A stretch of 64,000 bases of DNA from Podocnemis expansa (GCA_007922195.1 ML681971.1:20319856-20383855); one strand, 5' to 3'. Shown: positions 48,089 through 59,519, counted from the stretch's first letter. Numbers and translations are program-made. The notes: generated by a model from the letters alone, not told the origin.

Positions 48089-48656
48089 AAGAAAATGAAA
48101 AGCATGAAAAGCTCCATCTAGAAAGAGACCAGGAGCAGAAGGCTAGCATCCAAAGGGTCAACAATGCCATTCACCTGGAGGAGCCCAGGAATGAAATCCC
48201 AGCAGTGCCCATCTCGCCCCCTGCACCAGCTCCTCCGCCCCCACCCCTAGCAGCCCCCATCTCAGTCATTCCCATCCCTGTGGTCACTAGCCCACCGCAG
48301 CAGGCAGCCCAAGCCGCTCTGTCTCCACCAGTCCTGCAGCGCCACCCGCCTCTCCTCAGCACTCCTAGCAAGGAAGTGTCCTCGGTTGCCCCTGTTATAC
48401 AGCGATCGTCCAGCTCACTTCTCCCCGATGTTAAGGCTGCTACGCCCCCGTCAGGTAGCCCCAAGCAGCTGCAGCAGTACGCAGCTCCTGTACTGGCCAT
48501 CTCTCAGCATCATGTGGTTCCACAACCAATACAGCCCCAGCCTCCACCGCATCAGCCTCTACAGCAGCCACAGGCCCCACCTCCACAGCTCAATGCTTTT
48601 AAGTTGGCGCCAGCAGAAGATGCCAAACCAAATGAGCAGAAGAAGAGACCTGGAGG
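48089..48656 (+). CDS. MNT: MNT exon 2: proline/glutamine-rich linker region
   Basis: Second coding exon, residues 24-213. It follows a good acceptor (tttcttttacag, ending 48088) and stops at a GTGAGT donor at 48657. It enters in phase 1 and leaves in phase 2. The start is charged and Glu/Lys-rich (ENEKHEKLHLERDQEQ). It is followed by a proline-rich tract (PAPAPPPPPLAAP), a Val/Ile/Pro segment (VIPIPVVTSPPQQ), a Ser/Pro middle and a Pro/Gln stretch. It ends KLAPAEDAKPNEQKKRPGG (residues 195-213), just before the basic region, which is a strong match to vertebrate MNT. The Pro-rich region is poorly structured in the family and varies in length. The reverse-strand frame inside this exon is a shadow. 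A MIR SINE ends about 50 bases upstream of the acceptor. Confidence 0.95.
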
Positions 48657-51272
48657 GTGAGTCCCCAGAAACTCTTAAAGCATTTTGCCACTGCGGGTCC
48701 TGTTGCAGCAATGCAGGGTCTTTGGGGAGCTTGTGAGAGAAAGGAAGTTGAACAGAAGCAGGGGGAATAGGATCTTTGAATAGAGCATCAAATCTGAGAC
48801 CCAGCTGCCTTGCAGAGAGTTCTTTGACCCTGTCTGCAGACAGATCACAACCATGCAGACTCTGAGTGTTTCACTACATTTTTTGGCAGAGGTTTGGACT
48901 TGGTTTTCTCTGACCAGTGCCCAGGATTTGTCCCACTGCACACTGCAGTATAAAACAGTTCTCTAGATGACCTCTCTGATCCCAAGAGGTCTGTAAGCAT
49001 GCTTAGACAAAAATCCTCTCCTTGGTGGTAGGGAAATCATGGATGGGCAGTGCTAAAGCTGGATTGTCATTGGGCCAGGACCTCAAAGTAGACAGCAGTT
49101 ATTTTAAATAGTACAGTAAATGAAAGGGGAGCACATGGACAATCTCCATCCTGGAGAAGGAAGGTTCTTGGCTATGCACAGAAAACCTACCCATGTATAG
49201 CTGTGGTGGGTCAGGTTGGTGTCTCAATTCTAGAATTATAATGGAACCTTGTCAAAACAAAATTATTTATAACTGGTAAGTGAGGTCCTCTCTTTAGCCT
49301 GATGCAGCACAGGTAAAGGCTCTGCAAGTTGCTCTGATGCTGTCCTGCCAATCTGTCTCAGTCATGGCCTGGAGAGAGACCAGCTTTAGGGATTTGAAGA
49401 TATTTGGTCTCTATTGACCATTCAGCTTCCAGTGCCTCTGCTGAAATCATGAACAAGCATGCCCGTAGTGATGCTGGCCTTTTTGATGTGTATGGCTACT
49501 CACCAAAATTGGATTGGCATTGTCTTCTGCTCGTTATCAAACTGAGCTGGATTTGTACCTCTAGTTAAGATGTTCAGAGCTCCATAGTCTATATCCTGTG
49601 CTCTCCAGTCGCCCTTGTATTTGTTCTCAGCGTTGCTTTCATATGACTGGTAAAACACCAAGACTAGAGAGCTGTGAATTCTGCTTACTTATGAGAAGAG
49701 AGTGCCTGACATTGGCCAACAGCAGCGTCCATCCTTGGACTGACTAAGGAGTAGTATTGATCACTGCCAAGTGGGCATCTCATCTCGTTCGCCTCAGCCA
49801 GAAGGATAATGGCTGCAGGATGGTGTCTTGAGAGCAGAGGAGGTGCAGTAAGGTGTAGTGAAGATTAGAAGATCCATAGTGTCTCTTGGGGATGTAGAGA
49901 TTTCTGCTGTCCACCTGCTTTCATGGGAAAAATGTCTAATCAGGAACAATGAAGAAGATGGTGGGTTTTTCTCAAAATATGATCATAACTGCAGCTAGAA
50001 AGCTTCTGATCTTTAGTGCCTTATTATCAAAAATGCCAGTTGGTACCAAGATTGCTTGTACAGGTGGTGAGTTAAGACTCATTACTGGTCACCTTTATTC
50101 AAGAAGACCCATGGTCTGCAGTTCCAGTGGTTATGCTCCCTTAAAAGTGAGCAGTTGGTTGTCTGAGTTTTGGGAACAGTCCCTAGGTGTCTCTTTTTGG
50201 TTTGGTAGAGCTAGATCTGATTCTCTGTGATGGGAAAAGTGCTGCTTCAGAACCAATTACCAAAACCTCAGTCCCTGGATCAGTCTGTAGATTCTGCTTG
50301 TTGTGGATAGCAATCTCCAGACTTACACCCATTATTTCTGGAGGGTTGTAATATATACTTGACAATGTATCTTCAAACATGAGGTGCTTGTTTCCACGAC
50401 AACAGGACTATTAAGTTTTGCACACCATACAAGGCTTGCCTGGATCTAAGAGTATGTGCCATACACTGAGCAATCCCTGTTTAATGCCTGTATATCAAAC
50501 ACCTCAAGGTTCATGCGGTTCTCTCCAAAGCTGCTTGTCCAAACACATGTACATGGAGAGAGGTTTTATTCAGCTCATAAATGTTTCATGGGTAAAGGCC
50601 CTTGGCTATTTATTTTTAATTGAATAATTTTAGACATTTAAAAAAAGACTCCACTTCCAGCATATTTTTAATCAAATTTTGCAGCAGTTGTATGGAGGGG
50701 AGATACTTGAGCTCTCTGCCTAATAACATATCATAGAGTCTGGACAGTTGAGAAAAGTTGTAGTAAAGTGGAGGTGACATTTGTGAATTCATTCTGAAAG
50801 ATGTTTTTTCTTTGTTTTTTATAAAAATCTGGTGCACTGGTCCCCTTTACTGTCTGTCTTCGGTATTGCCTGGAGAATTCTCTTTTTACCTTTTACATTA
50901 TTTTACATTTATATTTGGTTACATTATTTCAGTTACATTAGAAGACTAAAAGCTTTGAAGTGTGCCTGTCAAGTAGCCTGTATTTCAGTTTATAATTGTA
51001 ACTCCCATTCCAACTCTTGGGTGGGCACAGATTAGAAATGGGCCTGACATCTGGCTCCAAACACTAAGAGCCTGGATTCTGTAGTGATTAGCACTGTATA
51101 CATACCTAAAATTGAGACTAATGTAAATACCTCTGAGCTTTGTATCTTGTTTCCGCTCATGTATGTACATATGTAATATACTAACTGCAATTTATATGTA
51201 TTTAGTATTCAGTATATACATTATATATTGTGTATGTATATGAGATAGAAATGTGTGTTTATAGCAGAGGTC

Positions 51273-51321
<49 letters not shown>

Positions 51322-51506
51322 ATTTACAATAGGTCTATACTATACATACAAGTAATATATTATAAAAACTGATTTCTGAATACTTTTCTAAGGGCCCCAA
51401 AAATCTCTCTCCCTCCATCTCAGATATACACAGTACTCAAAGCTAGAGTTAAATGGACATAGCTCTAAACCTGACGCTGAGTTTCTTTGTTCTGTTTGGG
51501 TTACAG
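48657..51506 (+). other. MNT: MNT intron 2
   Basis: A 2.85-kb intron with a GTGAGT donor. I see nothing gene-like in it. Near the 3' end, at 51272-51326, it carries an AT/GT microsatellite, about 180 bases before exon 3. Confidence 0.85.
51272..51326. repeat. (AT)n(GT)n(AT)n microsatellite
   Basis: An alternating TA tract, then about 9 GT units, then TA again. Alternating purine-pyrimidine DNA 180 bp upstream of the basic-region exon. Confidence 0.9.
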
Positions 51507-51548
51507 GGTTGGGACCAGGGAAGTACATAATAAATTGGAGAAGAACAG
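51507..51548 (+). CDS. MNT: MNT exon 3: 42-nt exon for the DNA-contacting basic region
   Basis: Very short exon coding residues 214-226 plus parts of codons 213 and 227: VGTREVHNKLEKNR. It carries the basic region of the bHLH. By analogy with MAX, His220 and Glu224 contact the CACGTG bases, and the Arg completed by exon 4 sets CACGTG preference. The acceptor is ...gggttacag, ending 51506, with a purine-interrupted pyrimidine tract. The donor at 51549 is GTGCGT, weaker than GTRAGT. It enters and leaves in phase 2 and is divisible by three, so its loss would keep the frame. Sequence and phase both match MNT, so the call is firm despite the size. Confidence 0.93.
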
Positions 51549-52181
51549 GTGCGTAGAAAGCTATGTTTTTGTTTATCTTAATGCCCTTCCTTTTGCTTGT
51601 AGTCTGTATTACTTTTTCTAGAAAGACTTGAAAAAAATTGTAGTTGCTTTAATTGATCTTATATTATCCAATTTTCTTTTAGATGATTCTTGTCTCTGTT
51701 GCTTCCTAATATGTTTTACTTACTGCCTAACTGCAAACCCGTGATCCAGCAAAACATATCAGCACATGGATATTTTTATTGTTGCTAGAGGCCTCACCTG
51801 AGATCAGGGCCCAACCCTACTGCAAATATATAGTAAGAAACATTCTTGTACCAAAGATCTTACAGTCTAAGTAGATATCACAAAAAAGTGGTGAGCGGGG
51901 TAAACAGAGGCACAGAGAGTTGACAAGATTTATCAAAGATCACATGACTGTTCTGGTAATAGCATCCAGGTCTGATACTCCAGTGCAGTAACCTACCCAC
52001 TGGACCACGCTGACTCTTTTTTAAAGAGGGCAAGTAATCCTACTGGCTGCTGCTACTCTGCTTAGATGCTTTGCTGGATTGGGGCCCAAATTAAGTGCCA
52101 GTCTTCAACCAAATCATTTTTTGGTTTAAGCTCCCATTTGTGCGTCCTCAAAGTGATGTGCAACTCATGTTGTTTCTTCAG
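51549..52181 (+). other. MNT: MNT intron 3
   Basis: A 633-bp intron separating the basic-region exon from the HLH exon. Positions about 51855-52020 look like a diverged MIR SINE in + orientation, with a 'cagaggcacagagag' core and a 'tggaccacgctgactc' end. Confidence 0.8.
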
Positions 52182-52293
52182 ACGTGCACATTTGAAAGAA
52201 TGCTTTGAGACATTAAAACGCAACATCCCCAACGTAGATGACAAGAAGACCTCAAACCTCAGCGTTCTAAGGAGTGCCTTGAGATACATCCAG
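52182..52293 (+). CDS. MNT: MNT exon 4: helix-loop-helix
   Basis: Codes the end of the basic region and the HLH, residues 228-264. It begins RAHLKECFETLKRNIP and continues through the loop NVDDKKTSN to helix 2, LSVLRSALRYIQ. It mediates heterodimerisation with MAX. The acceptor is tgtttcttcag (AG at 52180-52181). The donor GTATGG at 52294 leaves phase 0. The loop and helix residues are those of MNT rather than of MYC, MAX or the MXD proteins. The leucine zipper should start in the next exon (expected SLKRKEKEYEHE-type sequence). No such exon was seen between here and 64000, so the gene is incomplete in this window. Confidence 0.95.
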
Positions 52294-55200
52294 GTATGGT
52301 CTTTGTGCAGCTGATTGTCACTCTGGCTGCTCATTCTAGAATGCTTTACGTGATGGAGCCAAAGTTTCATTGTCTTCATCTTTGGTTTTATTCTTTTGAT
52401 TTCAATGCTTACAGAGGTAGAAGGAACTGGGAAAGTCTCCTGAATTTGTAGTTGAGCCATTCGTAACTTGCCAGACTTCCAACATCACTTAAACCCTGTG
52501 TAATCCAAGCTCCTGTTGCCAGAAACTGCTAGCTACCTGGAAGTCATTGATGACTGTGAGACCAATCCACTTTGGGTAGAATTTCACTCTGGTTCAGTGC
52601 CGCCACTGCAAGGACAGCATAACATTCAAAACTGATTTTAGAGGACATAAATTGTACATAACACGTGGTGCTGGTCCTCTGTGAACTGCAATGTGAATTG
52701 CACCCTTTTTTCCCCTGAGTAACCAAAACATAAGCATTTTTTGGGATGGTTTTAAATGTTTCCAAAACTTCTGGGGAAAACAGGCCTGTACTGCGTGTGT
52801 GTTTTATCCTGGAGCACAATACAGCAGAGCACTTGATCCACAGGCCTGGAAGCTCTGAGTGGTAGTGACGCAGGAATACAGGTGAGCGACCAAGGATAAA
52901 ATTCAGCTATACGTAGGCCTGACTCTTGTTGAAATCAGTGCATGAGTGTTCTTGATCGTCTCTAGCTTTGTTTTGCCCAAGTGTGGCACTGTCTGAGGGC
53001 TGAAAGCTGCCAGTCATATGGATTGCTCTGTAGACACCAAGCACCTTTTGCTTATTTAATGTTTGTCAGAGTGGTTAAAGGTGGCCCAGTAATTAAAAAG
53101 AAACCCTAACATTATGCCCTGCGATTGTACTTACTGGAAGGGTGAGTTAGAACTAGCTTTGTTATTTAAGATGAGTATTTGCAAGATCTCTGCACATGTG
53201 GTACTTGACTGCTTACTTTTAGAGCCACTAAGCGCCTCCACCTGCTTGGTGACTTCACCTTGATCTCCAGGTGCCCAGCGATTGCTCTCAAACTCTGTGG
53301 AGGAGACTGTTACTCATCCCTTGGTTTTCTTACCAGCCTTGCTCAATTTTTGGTTTGTTTTTTTGCTACGAGGGATGCCTTCAGTGGGGGAGGCGTGTGG
53401 GCATGGAAATGAAGCAAACGTCCGTGGTACACAGTCCGTAAAGGATGTGCAAACAAAAGACGTAGAGCTGCATGCCTGAGAGAGGTCGTTTCTGGAGATG
53501 CAGTCATTTTGTGTCTAATGGGCATCAGAAAAAGTTATGAGCCTTTCATTTGATTTTCAAAGCAGGTTGCTGTCAGTAAGAAGCAGAGTTTCCATTAGTG
53601 CTAAAAGAGACAGAGTGATTTGATCGCCTACTCTTACATTTGGGAGTTGAGTCCAAAGTCACGATGTCACGAACAGAGACGTCTCTGGCATTGTTAGCTG
53701 ACACTCTATGAATATTGATACAAGTGCATATCTATCCCTGTGCAGACTGTATTCACAAGCAGAATTTTTATACTGTGTCTCTGAAATGCAGCTTAAAATA
53801 CTCTGGAGGATGTCATTGGGGATGACTGGCTCTCTCTGTCGTTGTCTAGATCCATCATAAAATACCTGAAGGGATAGGAACAGTGTGTACAATCAGATCT
53901 GTTGATTGCTAAGAATTAACCTCTTGACTAGTTATAGCAGAGTGTTTTCCTGATGATGGAGCACTTTGTAAGAGGAGAATATTTCCACTCAGTTAATGAA
54001 AGATGTGGTGTCCTTAAATGCCTAGGAAGCATACTGTCCATTTAGGAGAGTCCAGAATGCAAGTTTTGATTCAGAAGAGCAGTTTGTCTCCCCTGAGTTT
54101 TCCCCATGTGGTAACTGCTTCAATTTTATCTCTGAATTGCCTCCTCTTTCTTCATGCATTCTTCACATTAGTAGGATGTTATTTGTGCAGAGCTGAGTGG
54201 CAACTGAAACGGAAGTGTTGCTGGATTTATAGCAGCCAAGTTACCTCTGATAAATGTTTTGAGAGCTATGTACTCTTTGTGGATCCTGGCTTAAAAATGT
54301 GTGCCGACGCACTCATTTGTATGCCCACCCATTGGAGCTGAAAGGTGTGTTAAGGTAGTATATGGCTGCTGCAGACTTACAGGCTATTATAAAAATGGCT
54401 CTGAACTAAAGAACATCTTTGTATAATTACCACTATCCAGTCTTCTGTTAAGTTCACAATGTCCACATCATGGTATCAGTTTTCAGGGTGCCTGTTGTTA
54501 ATTTTCTATTGTTAAAGCTCCTTTTTGTCTTGGGAATTACAAGCACAGAAAAAAGGGAAGTGTGTGTGAAAGGGGTAGAAAACAGTGCAGCAGCTTCCTT
54601 TTCCCCTTCTGCTTTAAAAGCGATCATATCAGCTTTCCTCTAGTGAAATCCTTGGCCTTAGGATGGTAGATGTAGGCTAGGTTGAGCAGTTTGCAATGTG
54701 GAAAGTGAAAATGTACCTTTTAAGTTGACCAGGGTAAGTATTCAGAAGTGTTAAATAGAGAACCAGCAATACTTTAAGCCTTTCCAGTTTGTCTTGTCTC
54801 TGAAATATATCCATGGTTTCAACAAGCCCACAGTACCTGTGATAGCATCATGGCGTTTTGCAACACCCTCAGTGAAGCCTGCTATAGGAGATGGCCTGGA
54901 TTGCCAGCTCCATAAATTCAGATGCAGTGGGTTCTCATCCTATAAATCCCATGGTTCAGGATAAGAGGAAGTGCTGAGAAAAGAAACAGGGATGGTTTCC
55001 CCTCAGAAGAGCAGTGTGCTACTTTCAGAGATTGTGTGAAGATCTTCACAAGCCTGCCTGAGCAGCAGGCTTGGACTAGTCCAGAGAACGAAGGCTCTTT
55101 GCATATCACGTCAAAACAAACAGGCCATTGACTTTGTTATCCAAGTCCTGTCTCACCTGCACTCTGCTCACATGAAATAGAATGAAATAGAATTGCTTGT

Positions 55201-55404
55201 TTCACTGGAGAAGTTTATGGGGTGTGGATGTCTCGCCCTTCATTCTGGCACACTGCACCATGGGGGCTACGTTGCTGGTAATGCAGGCCAGGGGCAGGAG
55301 TATTACGAGTAGACTGATGATGCTTTTGTTGATTGCCATAGCATTGAGGCAGGAAGATGGGAAAGGCTAACACCCAGAGGGTCCTTGAACTTGGTGCTTG
55401 TGCA

Positions 55405-55650
55405 AACATAAAAACCAGCCATACTGGGTGGGACCAGTGGTCCATCCAAGCCAGTATTCTGTCTTTCGACAGTGGCCAATGCCAGGTGCTTCAGAGGGAG
55501 TGAACAGAACAGGCAGTCATCAGGTGACCCATCCTATCACCCATTCCCAGCTTCTGGCAAACAGGCTAGGAACACTTCCAAGCATGGATGTGCATCCCTG
55601 CACAGCCTGGCCTAGTGGCCACTGATGGGCCTTTCTTCGATGACCTTACC
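55405..55650. repeat. CR1-related dispersed repeat
   Basis: 'ccatactgggtgggaccagt', 'ggtccatccaagccagtatt', 'tctgtctttcgacagtggcc', 'aatgccaggtgcttcagagg'. This recurrent sauropsid sequence is usually associated with CR1 3' regions. Family call from memory. Confidence 0.55.
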
Positions 55651-55761
55651 TAGCTCTTTTTAGGTCACTGCAGAAGGACAGGATTTGGGCCTTGAATGTC
55701 AAGTATGATTGCCAGTGTGATTCTGTCAAGGCATTCCTGTCGCTAACAGGACTGGTTAGAT

Positions 55762-55932
55762 CAGGGGTCTCAAACATGCGTCCCCTAAGGGTATTTCCTG
55801 CAACCCTCAAAGACAGCGTTTTTACCAATATTCGCAATATAGTTGTATGAAAAGGTTTCTGTGGTGCGGCCCTCAGGCTAATATGCTAGTCCTTATGTGG
55901 CCCTCGTGGTGATTTGAATTTGAGACCCCCTG
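55762..55932. mobile_element. hAT-like MITE (171 bp)
   Basis: Perfect duplication GGTTAGAT (55754-55761, 55933-55940). Begins caggggtctcaaacatgcg and ends tttgagaccccctg. Close relative of 23393-23562. Confidence 0.92.
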
Positions 55933-56348
55933 GGTTAGATGTTCTTACTATCCCGGTGAATAATTTGTCTTGAATTTTGTGGTGGAAGACGGACAGTTGT
56001 GTGCTTTCCTTCTGAGAAAAACCCCTCTACATTCAGATTCAGTTGTCACTAAGAATTAAGACCTTCCCATGCTGATCCTCAGAAAACATTTTACAATGGA
56101 TGGATCCAGCCGGGCTAGTTGGGAGCTGGCCACCTGTCTTATCTTTTATATAAAATATTTAGTTTAGTCACACTTTGGGCATGGAAGGAATAACACTTTT
56201 TTCTCTCTTTCCCATCCCCTTCTCCTACCCACCCCAAAATTAGTTCTGTCTGTGGTAGCCCTTCTCTAACTTTCTTCTCCCCATTTCAGTCCCCAAAGAC
56301 AAGACTAATAGAAAGGCACACCAAATTTCTTGCTTCTAAAGCATCACA

Positions 56349-56574
56349 AGTTCCAAAGGGGCAGCCGTGTTTGTCTAGGAAAGCAAAAAAACCAAGGAGT
56401 CTTGTGGCACTTAAAGACTAACAAATTTATTTATTGCATGAGGGATAAATTGTGGGAGAAAATCCCACTTCCTTGGACGCTTAAAGGATCTGACAAAGTG
56501 GGATTTTCTCCCATGAAAGCTCACGTGATAAATAAATCTATTAGTCTTTCAGTGCCACAAGACTCCTTGCTTTT
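56349..56574. mobile_element. Foldback dispersed element with a 12-bp duplication (226 bp)
   Basis: Flanked by the perfect 12-bp direct repeat TAAAGCATCACA (56337-56348, 56575-56586). The two arms, about 56394-56472 and 56490-56572, are near reverse complements: 'cttgtggcacttaaagacta...gggagaaaatcccac' against 'gggattttctcccatg...gtctttcagtgccacaag'. The first base after the duplication starts 'agttccaaaggggcagcc', the reverse of the 'ggctgcccctttggaact' end seen in other copies. Confidence 0.88.
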
Positions 56575-57489
56575 TAAAGCATCACAGTGTCTGTGAGAAG
56601 GAATGAATGTCTCTTCCTTCCTGGGTCGGACTGTGTGTGTACGCCCTACCCAGGGCAGTGAGGAGGAGAAGCTATGTAATTGGTTCATGCACTGAGGAGA
56701 CGGGGTGGAGTTGATTTAAAATGTTGGAGACCAAATCTGAAGTTGTTGTAAGATGGTGTGATTCTGTTGACAAGAGTGAGGCTACATCAGCTAATCCCAC
56801 TGATGAATTCCTCTCAGAAGGAAGGAATAGGTGTCCCCTTCTTTGGAGCATTACCTCCGAACACCAGTGCAATGGCCTATTCCTCCCATTACGGGAAGCA
56901 CTGAGTGATTTATAAATAGCCACATCCGTGACTCGTGCTGCTGCTGCTGCTTAGTGGCTGACTATATTACTGCTAATTTGCATCCTGTGGCTCTCCCCAC
57001 ATGCTATGACCTCATGCTCTGATCCTGACAGATCTCGTGAGCTAAGCCAGGTCAGGTTGGATCAGGACTTGGCTAGGAAACCCCTCAATCACCCTGAGGC
57101 TCTGAGAAGTGACAGCAGTGATCCAGCAGGGAATGCTTTTTTCATTTGAAGGCACTTGTGAATTCCAGCATGGTGTCAGGACACATCATAGTGCTAGCAG
57201 TGCCGCCTTTAGAATGAGATGTGAAACCGAGGCTCCGGCTATGTGCAGTCACAAAGCATCCCAAAGCCTTTTTCCTAAGAGGGCACTGATGTGCAATCAG
57301 GGTGACTTCCCTTCCCAACATACCCGTGAGGTTCCCCCCAGAATTCTCTTGGCACCAGCTGATTGAATTTCAGCTCTGTTCCTCTTGCTGTGGCTGCATT
57401 TCCCCCTTCAGTCTGAGAAGGATACAGTTTTGACTAGGTCTCCTAAAAAAAGGGCTATGGCCTCTGTAACCCATTAACACCTTCCAGCG

Positions 57490-57600
57490 GGGTAGTCTGG
57501 TTCAGCAGAACAAGGAAGAAGTCCTGTGACACTTTCAAAGACCAACCACTTTATTTATTGCATGAGCTTCCTCCTGCGAAATAAAGCAAATTTAGGCTTT
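57490..57600. repeat. Truncated dispersed repeat abutting a CpG-rich block
   Basis: 'gtctggttcagcagaacaag', 'gtcctgtgacactttcaaag', 'accaaccactttatttattg', 'catgagcttcctcctgcg'. It stops about 60 bp before the CpG-rich block. Confidence 0.65.
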
Positions 57601-57659
57601 AACCGTGCCAGGGGACTCCTTGGTGTTGTGCAGCTCAGAGATGGGTCATAATGTTTGAT

Positions 57660-58170
57660 TCTCCAGCGTGTGCTCCGTCGGGCTGCCCAGGATGCAGCTG
57701 GTGCCTGACCCCTCCTGCTGGACACGCTGCCCGGCTGCACCGGGCTGTGCGTCCCCCTTGCCGGGCGCTGTGCGCTGGCCCCCCGCCGTGCCCGGGGCAG
57801 GGCGGCAGAGCGCGCGCCCCGGCCAGCGAGCCCCGCCCGCCAATGGCGGCGCCGCGAAGGTCGCGGTGACCGCAGGCCCCGCCCCCTTCCGGCCGCGCGG
57901 CCCCGGCGGCCACGTGTGCAGCGAGCACGTGGCTGGGGCCCGCCGGGCTGGGGGCGGAGCCTGCGCGCCTCGCGACCGGGCATCCCCGCCGAGCTGAGCT
58001 GAGCTGAGCGGGGGGCGGGGCGGCAGCGAGGAGGCAGAGCCCGCCTTTTTCTCGCTCTCCCTGGGGCGAAGGCGCCCGTCAGATTGGCTCCCTAGTCAGC
58101 GACGGGCAGGGCTCGGCTTTCCGAGGGCTCCCCAGGCGCCGCCGGCTCACTGCTAGCCGAAATAACCTTG
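57660..58170. promoter_or_regulatory. CpG-rich block inside MNT intron 4
   Basis: About 500 bp of dense CpG with two perfect CACGTG sites (57911-57916, 57926-57931; 15 bp apart), a CCAAT box at about 57840, an inverted CCAAT (attgg) at about 58084 and GC boxes. It lies downstream of the HLH exon and upstream of the unseen zipper exon, so it could be an intragenic promoter for a short MNT form, an antisense or sense noncoding RNA, or an enhancer. The overlapping open frames on both strands are compositional. A truncated dispersed repeat lies directly before it (57490-57600). Confidence 0.6.
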
Positions 58171-58712
58171 CCTTCGGGCTTCTCAAGGCGCAGGAGCAAA
58201 ACGCGGGGCTAGGTTTAGTCGGAGAAGGTCCCCTAAGTTCCCCCTCCTGCAGCTTCTCTCTCGTGTCTTCAGTGCCAGGTGTGCAGCATGCACCGCCCCA
58301 GCCCCCCCCCCCCCACCATTGCTACCTACCATTATTGTTTGCAAGCACTTTTTAAAAAACATTTTTGTCTTCCTTGCCTTCCCCTCCCAAAGGAATATAG
58401 CGTAAAACATCTCAGTGGAGTTTTTAGAATGATTAGCAAGACCCAGGTAAAAGTTGGATTTCAATATAGGGCTTAGGTCCACTATAAAAATTACCCCTGC
58501 CTTGTTTCAGCTAAGATTTTACATCATTGAGCTTCAAAACAAAATAAAACAAAAAATCCAGTGAAGACATAGCTTGAGCGAATGTACCTACGTATCTGGT
58601 AGAAACTGTGATTTACCTGATGTCATGGTCTGTGTCAAAAAATGGCCTCTGTTCTCTACTCTCCTTTCCTTAGCAGCTCTGTTCCTTCCAGTTCCTGCAT
58701 ACCACAAGTAAC

Positions 58713-58866
58713 CACTGTTCCCTCTAAGCTGTGCGCGTGTGCATGCATGAAACCTGCGCACAAAAAAATTCAATTGTGCTAATATTGGTGCTCACAAAGA
58801 AATGTTTTTCCGCACACAAAGAAATTGTTTGCGCACACACTCTATAAGTAATTAGAGGGAACATTG
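58713..58866. mobile_element. hAT-like MITE (154 bp)
   Basis: Perfect duplication CAAGTAAC (58705-58712, 58867-58874). Termini CACTGTTCCCTCTAAGCT and CAATGTTCCCTCTAATTA. The interior has repeated 'gcgcaca' words. Confidence 0.9.
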
Positions 58867-59519
58867 CAAGTAACAGTCTCAGCACATCTCCCTTAAGTGG
58901 TTTGACACTTCTGCATTTCTTTCCAGTGTGTTTGCAGGATTTGTGCAAGAGGGTGTTAAAAGAGAGCAGCATTATGATTCTTGACACATGAAAATAGTTC
59001 AGCGGAAGAGTTTGGGATTCCCACTCCCGCTCTCTTCACACACCCACCAAAAAACCTTACCATAAGGCTAATCCCTCTCAAAACACGAGTGTTGCCCATT
59101 CTCAAGCTGTCGTTCATTAGCTGATGCTGTGTGCCTTCAAGGAGTGAGATGCACTAATTCTGAAGCAACCTTTTTGGCAAAAGACTGCCCCTCTCCCCTT
59201 CATTCCAGCTGGAACTCCTTGGAAACAAGCCTGTTTGTTTCCTTGGTTGGATTTAAATATTTGTGACTGTGTCGCATCAGATAAATCAGGAAGTGAAATT
59301 CCTAATGCCCCATGTAGCTGTTGTTTTAATTTATCCTCCAAGTTGGGTTTGTGATCTGCAACAATAAAGGAGGATTTGTACAGTTAAACAAATTATTGTC
59401 CAAAGGAAGTTAGGCTCAACGCAGTTGGAAGTTAATAATCTTTTAAAATAAACCTACAGGGAATGTAGCTGTTGGGCTGAAAACCAGCTTGCTTCAGTGC
59501 TTTCAGTGGGAAGGACTGG

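Noticed and set aside
48171..48500. 109-codon minus-strand frame inside MNT exon 2
   Set aside because: Shadow of the proline-rich coding sequence on the + strand.
57555..57997. Frames of 97-142 codons in the intron 4 CpG-rich block
   Set aside because: Arg/Ala/Gly-rich on both strands at once, as expected from CpG-dense DNA. No homology recognised.
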